This document shows positions 47,853 to 58,975 of a stretch of DNA of 64,000 bases, one piece after another; the stretch's first letter is position 1, and every line of letters begins with the position of its first letter. Source of the stretch: Methylobacterium gnaphalii. Its GTDB lineage: Bacteria; Pseudomonadota; Alphaproteobacteria; Rhizobiales; Beijerinckiaceae. The stretch is taken from positions 124,001-188,000 of the forward strand of contig NZ_BJZV01000006.1 in assembly GCF_007992215.1 (NCBI RefSeq), read 5' to 3'. The notes under the pieces are model-generated. The model saw only the letters and a program-made list of their open reading frames with translations. It had not been told where the DNA came from and searched no databases. The position numbers and the translations under genes were made by a program.

Positions 47853-48072
47853 CGCCTACCTCGAATTGGGCAATCCCTTCGAGCTAGCCAACGCGTGAGC
47901 GCCCGATTGGATCAATCGTCGCCCTGGGCGACTGCGATGGTTCAAGCGTGAGCCGGGGACGTTGCTGATGCGCAGGCTTCGAATCTCGGCCGTGCTGTCA
48001 TATCCCTTTCACCGCACCGGGCGAGAGGAGGGCGAACCATCGCCCGCCTGATACGGCCGGCATGAGGGACGG

Positions 48073-49497
48073 GTGACGATCATGCGCCATTGCAGGGCAA
48101 CGGGCTTCGCAATCCTATGTGTGCTGGCCCCGCTGCCGGCCCTGGCGCAGACGGCGACGAACATCACGGCGTTGAAGGGTCTCGCGCCGGTGAGCACGCT
48201 GCTGAAGACCGGGGAGGGCGAGGCAGCGCTGAAGGCGAACCAGGACGTCACCACCGGAATCCAGGTCGGCACCCTGAAGCAGCCGATCCTTCTGCCCTTC
48301 GCCGAGCAGCAGCAGCTTGCGCTACGCGACGCCTTCATCACCGACGGCAACGCCACCGAACTCGCCGACGGCCTCGGCAGCAGTCTCGCCGCCGTCTATC
48401 AGGCCAGGGCGCGCTACGAGAGCCACAAGGATTTCTCGAGCGTCTCCAAGGCCGTCGCCGACCTGATCGGCTACACCAACAACGTGACGAAGTCGGATTC
48501 GAATTCCGGCAAGTACTTCTTCGCCAACGCCACCAAGAACGGCAAGGATGCCGTCTCGCCGGAAGCCGCTGCGATCTACAGCGCCAATGGCGGCACCGCC
48601 GACATCTTCGGCAAGGCCTATGGCCGCCCCGCGGGTAGCACCGGGGCCGACGCCTTCGGCAATTCGCGTCCGTTCCAGACCGATCCGATGCTCGTCGCCT
48701 ACCGGGGCAACGACTATTTCGGAAAGGCCTCGCACACGATCGACTGGCTGCGCGGGCCAAGCCAGAACCTGACCGACAGCCCCTCTTATCCGAGCGGCCA
48801 CACCACCTACGGCTATACCGAGTCGCTGCTCCTCGCGATCCTGGTGCCGGAGCGCTACCAGCAGATGGTCACGCGCGCCGCCGAATACGGCAACAACCGC
48901 ATCGTCATCGGCGCGCACTACGCCATGGACGTGCTCGGCGGCCGCGCCACCGCGACCCATGCCCTGGCGCATCTGCTCGCCAACGATCCGGCCTATGTCG
49001 GCCAGCGCCGCAAGAACCCGGCCGTGATCAACGCCATGGGCCAGACCGAGGGCGAGCCGGTCGTCATCACCGACTATCCGGCTGCTCTGAAAGCGGCGAA
49101 GGCCGATCTGACCGCCTTCCTCACCGCGGGCTGCGGTGGCCCCATCACCGATTGCGCCGCCAAGGACGAGGGCCGCTTCAAGGACGCGGCCGCCAACCAG
49201 GCCTTCTACGACGCGACCCAGACCTACGGCCTGCCGGTGGTCCACAAGGATGCGGCTGGGCGCGCGGTGGATGTGGCCAAGGCTGCTCCCGAAGCCGGCT
49301 ATCTTCTGACTGCCGCCTTCCCGTCCCTCTCCCTCGACGAGGCCAACGCGATCCTCACCGAGACGCTCGGACCGGGCGGCGGCTTCCTCGACGATGGCTC
49401 GGCCTTCGGCCTCTACTCGCGGCTGAACCTCTACGCAGCCGGCGGCCGGGCCGCGGCCCTGGCCGCTTCGAAAGGGTCGGCGGCCTCGACCCGCTAA
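48073..49497 (+). CDS. Secreted PAP2-superfamily acid phosphatase (long form)
   Basis: 474 residues. A signal peptide (cleavage near ALAQT) leads to a PAP2 domain: NSRPFQTDP, PSGH at 240-243 (SYPSGHTTYGY), and GNNRIVIGAHYAMDVLGG holding the catalytic His and Asp. The C-terminal ~150 residues are an extra region not usual in the compact family. GTG 48073 or ATG 48082 may start it. Its stop overlaps the convergent udg stop by three bases. Confidence 0.85.
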   Translation: MTIMRHCRATGFAILCVLAPLPALAQTATNITALKGLAPVSTLLKTGEGEAALKANQDVTTGIQVGTLKQPILLPFAEQQQLALRDAFITDGNATELADGLGSSLAAVYQARARYESHKDFSSVSKAVADLIGYTNNVTKSDSNSGKYFFANATKNGKDAVSPEAAAIYSANGGTADIFGKAYGRPAGSTGADAFGNSRPFQTDPMLVAYRGNDYFGKASHTIDWLRGPSQNLTDSPSYPSGHTTYGYTESLLLAILVPERYQQMVTRAAEYGNNRIVIGAHYAMDVLGGRATATHALAHLLANDPAYVGQRRKNPAVINAMGQTEGEPVVITDYPAALKAAKADLTAFLTAGCGGPITDCAAKDEGRFKDAAANQAFYDATQTYGLPVVHKDAAGRAVDVAKAAPEAGYLLTAAFPSLSLDEANAILTETLGPGGGFLDDGSAFGLYSRLNLYAAGGRAAALAASKGSAASTR

Positions 49498-50201
49498 TCG
49501 AGCCGCCAGGCGATCGGCGCGAGCCCTCGCTCCGCCAGCCAAGCATTCGCCTTGGTGAAGGGCCGCGAGCCCGGGAAATCCCGGGCGCGGTTGAGCGGGG
49601 ATGGGTGGCCTGAGGCGAAGACACCGTGCCGGCGCGTGTCGATCAGCCCTTCACGGGCACGCGCCTGCGCCCCCCAGAGCAGGAAGACCGCCGGATCCTG
49701 CCGCGCCGAGACCGCGGCCACGGCTTCGTCGGCAAGACGCGACCAGCCGAGCCGCAGATGCGCGCCGGCCTTGCCGGCTTCCACCGTGAGCGCCGTGTTG
49801 AGCAGCAGCACGCCCTGTTCCGCCCAGGGCGTCAGATCTCCGGACCGGAAGACCGGCTTCTCGCCCTGCGACGCCTCGACGACCTCGGCAAGGATGATCT
49901 TGAGCGAGACCGGCAGACGGCGCGGCCCGACATAGGAGAAGGCCAGCCCATTGGCGTCCCCCGGCGTCGGGTACGGGTCCTGCCCGAGGATCACGGCCTT
50001 CACCCGGTCGAGCGGCGTCAGGCTCAAGGCCCTGAAGATGTTTTCGGGTGCGGGCAGCACCCGCGCGCCGTTCGCTACGCAGGCATCGACCTGTCGCGCC
50101 ACCGCTTCCGCGCCGCCGTCGGAGAAGAAGGGCAGCGCGAGCCAGGGCGAGCCGCTCTCGCGAAAGGCCTGGAGCGCGTCGGCAACGGGGGTGTCGGTCA
50201 T
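49494..50201 (-). CDS. udg: Uracil-DNA glycosylase (family 1)
   Basis: 235 residues from ATG 50201. Family-1 UDG: catalytic motif GQDPYP at 73-78 (D75), LLLNTALTVEAG as the uracil pocket region, and HPSPL at 199-203, the DNA-penetrating loop. It removes uracil from DNA. A long open frame continues antisense to hemH upstream of 50201, but only this part is conserved. It converges with the acid phosphatase and diverges from hemH. Confidence 0.93.
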   Translation of the reverse strand: MTDTPVADALQAFRESGSPWLALPFFSDGGAEAVARQVDACVANGARVLPAPENIFRALSLTPLDRVKAVILGQDPYPTPGDANGLAFSYVGPRRLPVSLKIILAEVVEASQGEKPVFRSGDLTPWAEQGVLLLNTALTVEAGKAGAHLRLGWSRLADEAVAAVSARQDPAVFLLWGAQARAREGLIDTRRHGVFASGHPSPLNRARDFPGSRPFTKANAWLAERGLAPIAWRLD

Positions 50202-50390
50202 GCAGCCTTGGGCCTCTTGAGGGAGTGACGGGGCGGGGCGGCATGCCGCGCTGGTCTCGGCGACGGTTTCGCGCCATGTCTCGTGGGCGGATGCTTGGCT
50301 TGGCGCGAGGCCTGGCTGTCTATAACCGGCCCAGGGTGCCTCGCGTCGACCTTCACCGTCCGGGGGCCGGAAATCGTGACCGGAAGCCTG

Positions 50391-51470
50391 ATGAACGAGC
50401 GTGTCGAGCCAACAAGCCTGCAGCCGAGCGGCCCGGTCACCGTACCGGTCGGGCCGGCCGTCATGCCGCCGGACCATCCGGTGACGAAGACCGGACGCGT
50501 CGGCGTGCTGCTGATGAATCTCGGCACGCCCGAGGCCACGAGCTACTGGCCGATGCGCCGCTACCTCAAGGAGTTCCTGTCCGACCGCCGTGTGATCGAG
50601 GTGCCGCGCCTGATCTGGTGGCCGCTCCTGAACCTGATCATCCTCTCGAAGCGCCCCGGTCCCAAGGGCCGCGACTACGACAGCATCTGGAACAAGGAGC
50701 TGAACGAGGGGCCGCTCAAGACGATCACCCGCGGCCAGTCCGAGAAGCTGCAGGCAGCCATGGGCGACAGCGTGCTCGTCGACTGGGCGATGCGCTACGG
50801 CAAGCCCGAGGTCTCGGTGCGCATCCAGGCCCTGCTCGATCAGGGCTGCGACCGCATCCTGTTGGTGCCGCTCTATCCGCAATACGCGGCCGCGACGTCG
50901 GCGACGGCCTGCGACCAGGCCTTCAAGGCGCTGATGCAGATGCGCTGGCAGCCGACGGTGCGGGTCTCGCCGCCCTATCACGACGACCCCGTCTATATCG
51001 ATGCCATCGCCGATTCGATTCGCGAGGGCCTCGCTGGGCTCGATTTCGAGCCGGAGGTGATCCTCACCTCGTTCCACGGCGTGCCCAAGAGCTATCTGCT
51101 CAAGGGCGACCCCTACCATTGCCAATGCCTGAAGACCGGCCGGCTGATCCGCGAGCGCCTGGGCTACTCGGCCGAGCGGATGCGGGTGACCTTCCAGTCG
51201 CGATTCGGCAACGAAGAGTGGCTCAAGCCCTATACCGACGAGACGGTGATCGCCCTGGCCAAGTCCGGCGTGAAACGCATGGCGATCATCGCGCCCGGCT
51301 TCACGGCCGACTGCCTGGAGACGCTGGAAGAGCTCGACGGCGAGAACCGCCATTACTTCGAGGAGAATGGCGGCGAGCACTACGCCTTCATCCCATGCCT
51401 CAATGATTCCAGCCTCGGCATGCGGGTGATCGAGCATGTGGTGAGGCGGGAATTGCAGGGCTGGATCTGA
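50391..51470 (+). CDS. hemH: Ferrochelatase
   Basis: 359 residues from the ATG at 50391 (GTG at 50376 possible). It inserts Fe2+ into protoporphyrin IX, the last haem step. The catalytic His is H229 in SFHGVP, VGVLLMNLGTPE starts the fold, and PLYPQYAAATSATA, GDPYHCQCLKTG and FQSRFGNEEWLKP are standard. The HCQC pair is commonly seen in bacterial ferrochelatases. It complements hemE/hemJ at 28-30 kb. No sign of regulation is visible upstream. Confidence 0.95.
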   Translation: MNERVEPTSLQPSGPVTVPVGPAVMPPDHPVTKTGRVGVLLMNLGTPEATSYWPMRRYLKEFLSDRRVIEVPRLIWWPLLNLIILSKRPGPKGRDYDSIWNKELNEGPLKTITRGQSEKLQAAMGDSVLVDWAMRYGKPEVSVRIQALLDQGCDRILLVPLYPQYAAATSATACDQAFKALMQMRWQPTVRVSPPYHDDPVYIDAIADSIREGLAGLDFEPEVILTSFHGVPKSYLLKGDPYHCQCLKTGRLIRERLGYSAERMRVTFQSRFGNEEWLKPYTDETVIALAKSGVKRMAIIAPGFTADCLETLEELDGENRHYFEENGGEHYAFIPCLNDSSLGMRVIEHVVRRELQGWI

Positions 51471-51822
51471 GCACGTGTCCTTGCGCGGTGAAGCCAAGGC
51501 AATCCGGAGCAACGCCCGCCAGCGTTGATGAGCTGGCCCTGAATTGCTTCGCCGCGCTCGCAAGAATGGCGGACGCGACCGATCCGGAGCCTTGCTAAAC
51601 CCTTGCCAAGATTCCTTCGCCGGCGTTCGGAATCGGCCGAACCGTCGCCTTGCGCAGGCCCGCAGTGCCATGCTACGGCCACCGCGCGCCGAAGGGGGGG
51701 TGTCGTCACCCGCCCGGACTGACGGCGCATCCCCTTTCTTCCACGGTTCGCCGAGCCGCCGCCTTCATGACGGTGAGCGAGGTCGGGAAGAGCCGACGGG
51801 CACGAAGCAAAGAGAGCGACGG
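51471..51822 (+). promoter_or_regulatory. Leader and promoter region of the atp operon
   Basis: A 352-base gap after hemH. CAACGC/GCGTTG (51510-51527) forms a six-pair hairpin without a U-tract, a weak terminator for hemH. TTGCGC at 51650-51655 with CTACGG at 51673-51678, 17 bases apart, is the best promoter candidate; it leaves a leader of roughly 140 bases. TTGC...GCAA near 51544-51563 resembles the small extragenic palindromes elsewhere. Confidence 0.35.
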
Positions 51823-52392
51823 GTGGCGCAGAACGGTTCCGAAGGTGCCCTGGTCTCCGGTGTGGCAGGCCGCTACGCCCTCGCGCTGTTCGAGCTGGCG
51901 CGCGACGAGCGACAGGTCGACGATGTCTCGCAGAACCTGGACCGGTTCGAGTCTCTTTTCAACGAAAGCGACGATCTGCGTCGCCTCGTGAAGAGCCCGG
52001 CCTACTCCGCCGAGCAGCAGGAGGCCGCGATCGACGCGATCCTGTCCAAGGCCGGGATCGCTGGGCTTGCCGCCAACTTCATCAAGCTCGCCGCCTCGAA
52101 TCGCCGGCTCTTCGCCCTCCCGGACATGATCCGCGGCTACCGCGAGAAGGTCCGTGAGTCGAAGGGCATCGTGCACGCCGAGGTCCGCGTTGCCGAGAAG
52201 CCGTCCGACGCGCTGATCAAGGACATCGAGCAGACCCTGCGCGAAGTCGCCGGCTCCGAGATCCAGCTCGACCTCAAGGTCGATCCGAGCCTGATCGGTG
52301 GCCTCGTGGTCAAGATCGGCTCGCGCATGGTCGACGCCTCGCTGCGTACCAAGCTCAACGGAATCCGCCTCGCCATGCACGCCGCCCACTAG
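51823..52392 (+). CDS. atpH: ATP synthase F1 subunit delta
   Basis: 189 residues from a GTG at 51823; the frame extends upstream to 51544 but that stretch is not homologous. [13 protein letters not shown] at the start is the OSCP/delta signature. The C-terminal region ([17 protein letters not shown]) matches the family and connects F1 to the peripheral stalk. It is the first gene of atpHAGDC. The F0 genes are not here, as is usual for alphaproteobacteria where they form a separate operon. Confidence 0.94.
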   Translation: MAQNGSEGALVSGVAGRYALALFELARDERQVDDVSQNLDRFESLFNESDDLRRLVKSPAYSAEQQEAAIDAILSKAGIAGLAANFIKLAASNRRLFALPDMIRGYREKVRESKGIVHAEVRVAEKPSDALIKDIEQTLREVAGSEIQLDLKVDPSLIGGLVVKIGSRMVDASLRTKLNGIRLAMHAAH

Positions 52393-52442
52393 GGCGCGGC
52401 AAGCGGCTCACTGAATACGCGACAGTCAAAGAAGGCCCGACG

Positions 52443-53972
<1,530 letters not shown>

Positions 53973-53990
53973 GGCGACTGCAAGGGGTGA

Positions 53991-54035
53991 CCACCTGCAT
54001 CCGGGACGGCGCGGCCGCTCCCGGATCACTGGTGG
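53991..54035. other. Intercistronic hairpin between atpA and atpG
   Basis: ATCCGGGA (53999-54006) pairs exactly with TCCCGGAT (54019-54026) around a 12-base GC loop. An outer CCACC/GGTGG pair (53991-53995, 54031-54035) extends the stem. No U-run follows, so transcript processing or stabilisation is likelier than termination. Confidence 0.6.
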
Positions 54036-54070
54036 GAAAACGGAAACGGCGAGACCTGGAAGCCTGATCG

Positions 54071-54964
54071 ATGCCGAGTTTGAAGGATCTGCGGAATCGC
54101 ATCACTTCGGTGAAGTCGACGCAGAAGATCACCAAGGCCATGCAGATGGTGGCCGCCGCCAAGCTGCGGCGCGCCCAGAACGCTGCCGAGGCCGGCCGGC
54201 CTTATGCCGACAAGATGGCGGCGACGCTCGGCAACCTCGCCGGCAACCTGGTGGGCGGCGTCGGCGCTCCGAAGCTGCTCTCGGGTAGTGGCGCGGACAA
54301 GACGCACCTGCTCGTGGTCTGCACGGCCGATCGCGGCCTCTGCGGCGCCTTCAACTCCTCGATTGCACGCCTTGCCGCCAAGCATGCCCGCGAGCTTCAG
54401 GGCCAGGGCAAGACGGTAAAGATCTTCACTGTCGGCAAGAAGGGCTACGACCTGCTCCGCCGGCAGTTCCGCTCTGAGATCATCGAGAACATCGACATCC
54501 GCGGCACGCGTCCTGTCGACTACGATTTCGCCTCCGAGATCGCCGAGAAGATCATCGCCCGCTTCGACGCCGGTGAGTTCGACGTCGCGACGCTGTTCTA
54601 CTCCGCCTTCCGGTCGGTGATCTCGCAGATCCCGACGGCGCAGCAGCTGATCCCGGCCGAGCTGCCCTCCGCCGAGGGCGAGAATAGCGCCACCGGCGCC
54701 GCGTCCAATGCGGCCATGGAGTTCGAGCCGAGCGAGGAGGCGATCCTCACCACGCTCCTGCCGAAGAACCTCGCCGTGCAGGTCTACAAGGCGCTCCTCG
54801 AGAACGCCGCCTCCGAGCAGGGCGCCCGCATGAGCGCCATGGACTCCGCGACCCGCAACGCGGGCGAGATGATCAAGAAGCAGACGCAGATCTACAACCG
54901 GACGCGTCAGGCCATGATCACCAAGGAACTCATCGAGATCATTTCGGGCGCCGAGGCGCTCTGA
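54071..54964 (+). CDS. atpG: ATP synthase F1 subunit gamma
   Basis: 297 residues. The rotor shaft: N-terminal helix [20 protein letters not shown] and the C-terminal helix ending [20 protein letters not shown], the typical coiled-coil pair, with [11 protein letters not shown] in between. A short insert (about 197-215) resembles the alphaproteobacterial form. Downstream spacing to atpD is 26 bases. Confidence 0.96.
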   Translation: MPSLKDLRNRITSVKSTQKITKAMQMVAAAKLRRAQNAAEAGRPYADKMAATLGNLAGNLVGGVGAPKLLSGSGADKTHLLVVCTADRGLCGAFNSSIARLAAKHARELQGQGKTVKIFTVGKKGYDLLRRQFRSEIIENIDIRGTRPVDYDFASEIAEKIIARFDAGEFDVATLFYSAFRSVISQIPTAQQLIPAELPSAEGENSATGAASNAAMEFEPSEEAILTTLLPKNLAVQVYKALLENAASEQGARMSAMDSATRNAGEMIKKQTQIYNRTRQAMITKELIEIISGAEAL

Positions 54965-54978
54965 CACACCCATTCTGA

Positions 54979-56445
<1,467 letters not shown>

Positions 56446-56449
56446 GCAG

Positions 56450-56533
56450 CCTCCCCCCTAGGGAGGGCGAGGACGGGGCGTTGCCGCGTCCGGACTGACA
56501 GTATCCTTCCTCCTCCCCGCGTCAGGGGAGGAG
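56450..56533. other. Tandem hairpins between atpD and atpC
   Basis: First stem: CCTCCC (56450-56455) with GGGAGG (56461-56466). Second: a perfect nine-pair stem, CTCCTCCCC (56510-56518) with GGGGAGGAG (56525-56533), loop GCGTCA. They occupy most of the 115-base atpD-atpC gap. Differential expression or RNA processing of atpC is a plausible role; a dispersed repeat is the alternative. Confidence 0.6.
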
Positions 56534-56560
56534 CGTCGTGCATGCGGAACCTGAGATCCG

Positions 56561-56962
56561 ATGGCCACCTTCCACTTCGATTTCGTCGGACCCGAGCGGA
56601 CCCTCTATTCCGGCGAGGTCCAGGCCGTTCAGCTCCCCGGCACCGAGGGCGAGATGACCGTGCTGCCGAAGCACGCGCCCGTCCTGACCACGCTGAAGGT
56701 CGGCGTGATCACCGTCACCGAGACGTCGGGCAGCGGCAAGCGCATCTACGTCCAGGGCGGCTTCGCCGATATCGGCCCTGACTCGGTCATTGTCCTCGCC
56801 GAGCGCGCTGCGCCGATCGAGGAAGTGAATCCGGCCATGCTCGACAAGGAGATCGAGCAGACCGAACTCGACCGGGATGCCACCACCGACCTCGCCAAGC
56901 GCGAGCAACTGAATGCTCACATCGTGCAGCTTCAGGAAGCCAAGAAAGTCCTGGACTTCTAA
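56561..56962 (+). CDS. atpC: ATP synthase F1 subunit epsilon
   Basis: 133 residues: N-terminal beta-sandwich (FDFVGPERTLYSGEVQAVQLPGTEGEMTVLP split across family positions 5-37) and a C-terminal helical pair (NPAMLDKEIEQTE onward). It regulates F1 rotation. Last gene of the operon. Confidence 0.93.
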   Translation: MATFHFDFVGPERTLYSGEVQAVQLPGTEGEMTVLPKHAPVLTTLKVGVITVTETSGSGKRIYVQGGFADIGPDSVIVLAERAAPIEEVNPAMLDKEIEQTELDRDATTDLAKREQLNAHIVQLQEAKKVLDF

Positions 56963-57129
56963 GGCCAGTCCGCAGGGCTCAGGCCCGCCTTGATACGCGA
57001 GGATGTCCCTCTGGCGATTACGCCGGGGGTTGTATGCAGAATACCTCGACTTTCCCCGTAGGCCGGGGCTGAGTGGACCATGCCGGCCGCAGAGCCGCGC
57101 GACCAAGAATACGATCCTTGGAGGTCCCG

Positions 57130-57525
57130 TTGCCCCGACGCCCCTTGCTCTTGCCCACCCTCGCTCTCGGTGCCGCTCTCATCGCTGGTGCTGCCTCTGC
57201 CCAAGAGGTGAAGCGCACCGATCTCGGCCGCTCTCCCCTCTCCGGTGACGAGAGCAAGGAAATCGTGGTTCAGCTCGTCGAGATTCCGCCGGGCGCTACG
57301 TCCCGCCGCCACTTCCATAACGGGCAGGAAGCCTTCTACGTGCTCGAGGGTGGCAAGGTACAGGCTCCCGGCAAGGATCCGATCGACCGGGCGGCGGGCG
57401 AGCATGGCATCAACCAGCGCGAAGTGCCGCATGCCGGCTACACCAATGTCGGCGACAAGCCGCTGAGGATCCTCTCCGTCTACATCGTGGACAAGGACAA
57501 GCCGCTGCAGGTGCCGGTTCCCTAG
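57130..57525 (+). CDS. Secreted cupin-domain protein with TTG start
   Basis: 131 residues from a TTG at 57130. GGAGG at 57120-57124 sits five bases before it, giving a good signal peptide (cleavage near ASAQE); the GTG at 57073 would spoil the signal. The cupin motif is RRHFHNGQEAFYVLEGG, with the second His in VPHAGYTN, so metal ligands H-H-E/H are largely kept. The substrate is unknown. It stands between atpC and the recA repeat. Confidence 0.75.
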   Translation: MPRRPLLLPTLALGAALIAGAASAQEVKRTDLGRSPLSGDESKEIVVQLVEIPPGATSRRHFHNGQEAFYVLEGGKVQAPGKDPIDRAAGEHGINQREVPHAGYTNVGDKPLRILSVYIVDKDKPLQVPVP

Positions 57526-57540
57526 GCCTTCTCACGACTG

Positions 57541-57659
57541 ACGCCGTCATTCGGGGGCTCACCACAGGAAAGAGCCAGAAATCCGCGACCGAAAGCGATG
57601 CCGGACGAGTATCGCGGAGGATCCCCGTTTCCGCTTCCACGGTCCTGGAATGACGGCGT
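57541..57659. repeat. 119-bp element with perfect 12-bp terminal inverted repeats
   Basis: ACGCCGTCATTC at 57541-57552 and its exact reverse complement GAATGACGGCGT at 57648-57659 bound a GC-rich non-coding interior. The GTCATTC ends resemble dispersed palindromic/MITE-like elements of Rhizobiales. No target-site duplication is clear. It ends 28 bases before the recA -35. Confidence 0.6.
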
Positions 57660-57686
57660 GGCAATGTCTACCGGTCGACATCCCCC

Positions 57687-57715
57687 TTGCGTGATGAGAA
57701 CAAAAAGAGTACAAA
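57687..57715 (+). promoter_or_regulatory. recA: recA promoter with overlapping LexA (SOS) site
   Basis: TTGCGT (57687-57692), 17-base spacer, TACAAA (57710-57715). GAAC-N7-GTAC at 57698-57712 is one base off the alphaproteobacterial SOS box (GTTC-N7-GTTC, read on the other strand) and overlaps the spacer and -10, as expected for LexA repression. Confidence 0.6.
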
Positions 57716-57774
57716 ATCTCCAGCCGGCGCTGCATTGAGAACGCCGCCCTCCCCATGCATAAGGATGCCGACCG

Positions 57775-58863
57775 ATGGCTCAGGCCGCGCTCAAGATGGT
57801 GGATTCTTCGACGATGGCGATGGACAAGGACAAGTCGAAGGCGATCGACGCCGCCCTGTCCCAAATCGAGCGTGCCTTCGGCAAAGGCTCGATCATGCGG
57901 CTTGGCAAGAATGACAAGGTGCAGGAGGTCGAGACCGTCTCCACCGGGTCGCTCGGCCTCGACATTGCGCTCGGCGTCGGTGGCCTGCCGCGTGGCCGCG
58001 TCATCGAGATCTACGGGCCGGAATCCTCGGGCAAGACCACGCTGGCGCTTCACACCATCGCCGAAGCCCAGAAGAAGGGCGGCGTCTGCGCCTTCGTCGA
58101 TGCCGAGCACGCCCTCGATCCGGTCTATGCGCGCAAGCTCGGCGTCAACCTCGACGACCTGCTGATCTCGCAGCCCGATACCGGCGAGCAGGCTCTCGAG
58201 ATCACCGACACGCTGGTGCGTTCCGGCGCGATCGACATCCTCGTGGTAGACTCCGTCGCGGCGCTGACGCCGCGCGCCGAGATCGAAGGTGAGATGGGCG
58301 ACAGCCAGCCGGGCCTCCAGGCCCGCCTGATGAGCCAGGCCCTGCGCAAGCTCACCGGCTCTATCTCGCGCTCGAACTGCATGGTGATCTTCATCAACCA
58401 GATCCGCATGAAGATCGGCGTCATGTACGGATCGCCTGAGACCACGACCGGCGGCAACGCGCTGAAGTTCTACGCCTCCGTGCGCCTCGACATCCGCCGC
58501 ATCTCGACCCTGAAGGATCGCGACGAGGCCATCGGCAATCAGGTCCGCGTCAAGGTCGTCAAGAACAAGGTCGCGCCGCCCTTCAAGCAGGTCGAGTTCG
58601 ACATCATGTTCGGCGAGGGTGTGTCGAAGGTCGGCGAGTTGATCGATCTCGGCGTGAAGGCCGGCATCGTCGAGAAGTCGGGCGCGTGGTTCTCCTACGA
58701 CAGCCAGCGTCTCGGCCAGGGCCGCGAGAACGCCAAGGGCTTCCTGCGCGACAACCCGGAGATCGCCAACAAGATCGAAGCCTCGATCCGCCAGAATTCC
58801 GGCCTCGTCGCCGAACGGATCCTGGAAAACGCCAAGCCGGGCGAGGATGACCTCGACGACTGA
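57775..58863 (+). CDS. recA: Recombinase RecA
   Basis: 362 residues. Walker [10 protein letters not shown] at 81-89. The DNA-binding loops are in the segments around [19 protein letters not shown] and [19 protein letters not shown]. The C-terminus ends in an acidic tail (GEDDLDD). It forms strand-exchange filaments and triggers LexA self-cleavage. In many relatives alaS follows recA; here a terminator and then addA follow. Confidence 0.97.
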   Translation: MAQAALKMVDSSTMAMDKDKSKAIDAALSQIERAFGKGSIMRLGKNDKVQEVETVSTGSLGLDIALGVGGLPRGRVIEIYGPESSGKTTLALHTIAEAQKKGGVCAFVDAEHALDPVYARKLGVNLDDLLISQPDTGEQALEITDTLVRSGAIDILVVDSVAALTPRAEIEGEMGDSQPGLQARLMSQALRKLTGSISRSNCMVIFINQIRMKIGVMYGSPETTTGGNALKFYASVRLDIRRISTLKDRDEAIGNQVRVKVVKNKVAPPFKQVEFDIMFGEGVSKVGELIDLGVKAGIVEKSGAWFSYDSQRLGQGRENAKGFLRDNPEIANKIEASIRQNSGLVAERILENAKPGEDDLDD

Positions 58864-58886
58864 CGAGGCGATTCACCCGAACGATG

Positions 58887-58920
58887 AAGCCCTGCTCCGC
58901 GCCCCGGATCAGGGCTTTTT
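58887..58920 (+). terminator. Rho-independent terminator of recA
   Basis: AAGCCCTG (58887-58894) pairs with CAGGGCTT (58910-58917) around a 15-base loop and runs into T residues to 58920, starting 24 bases after the recA stop. Confidence 0.85.
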
Positions 58921-58975
58921 CATGCTATCTGTCGGGACGTGTCATCAGTCGTTGGCAGCGTGACAGGGGAGCCTC

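Noticed and set aside
50202..51671. In-frame upstream extension of udg opposite hemH
   Set aside because: The family-1 UDG begins at 50201; the extension is antisense to ferrochelatase and has no UDG-like sequence.
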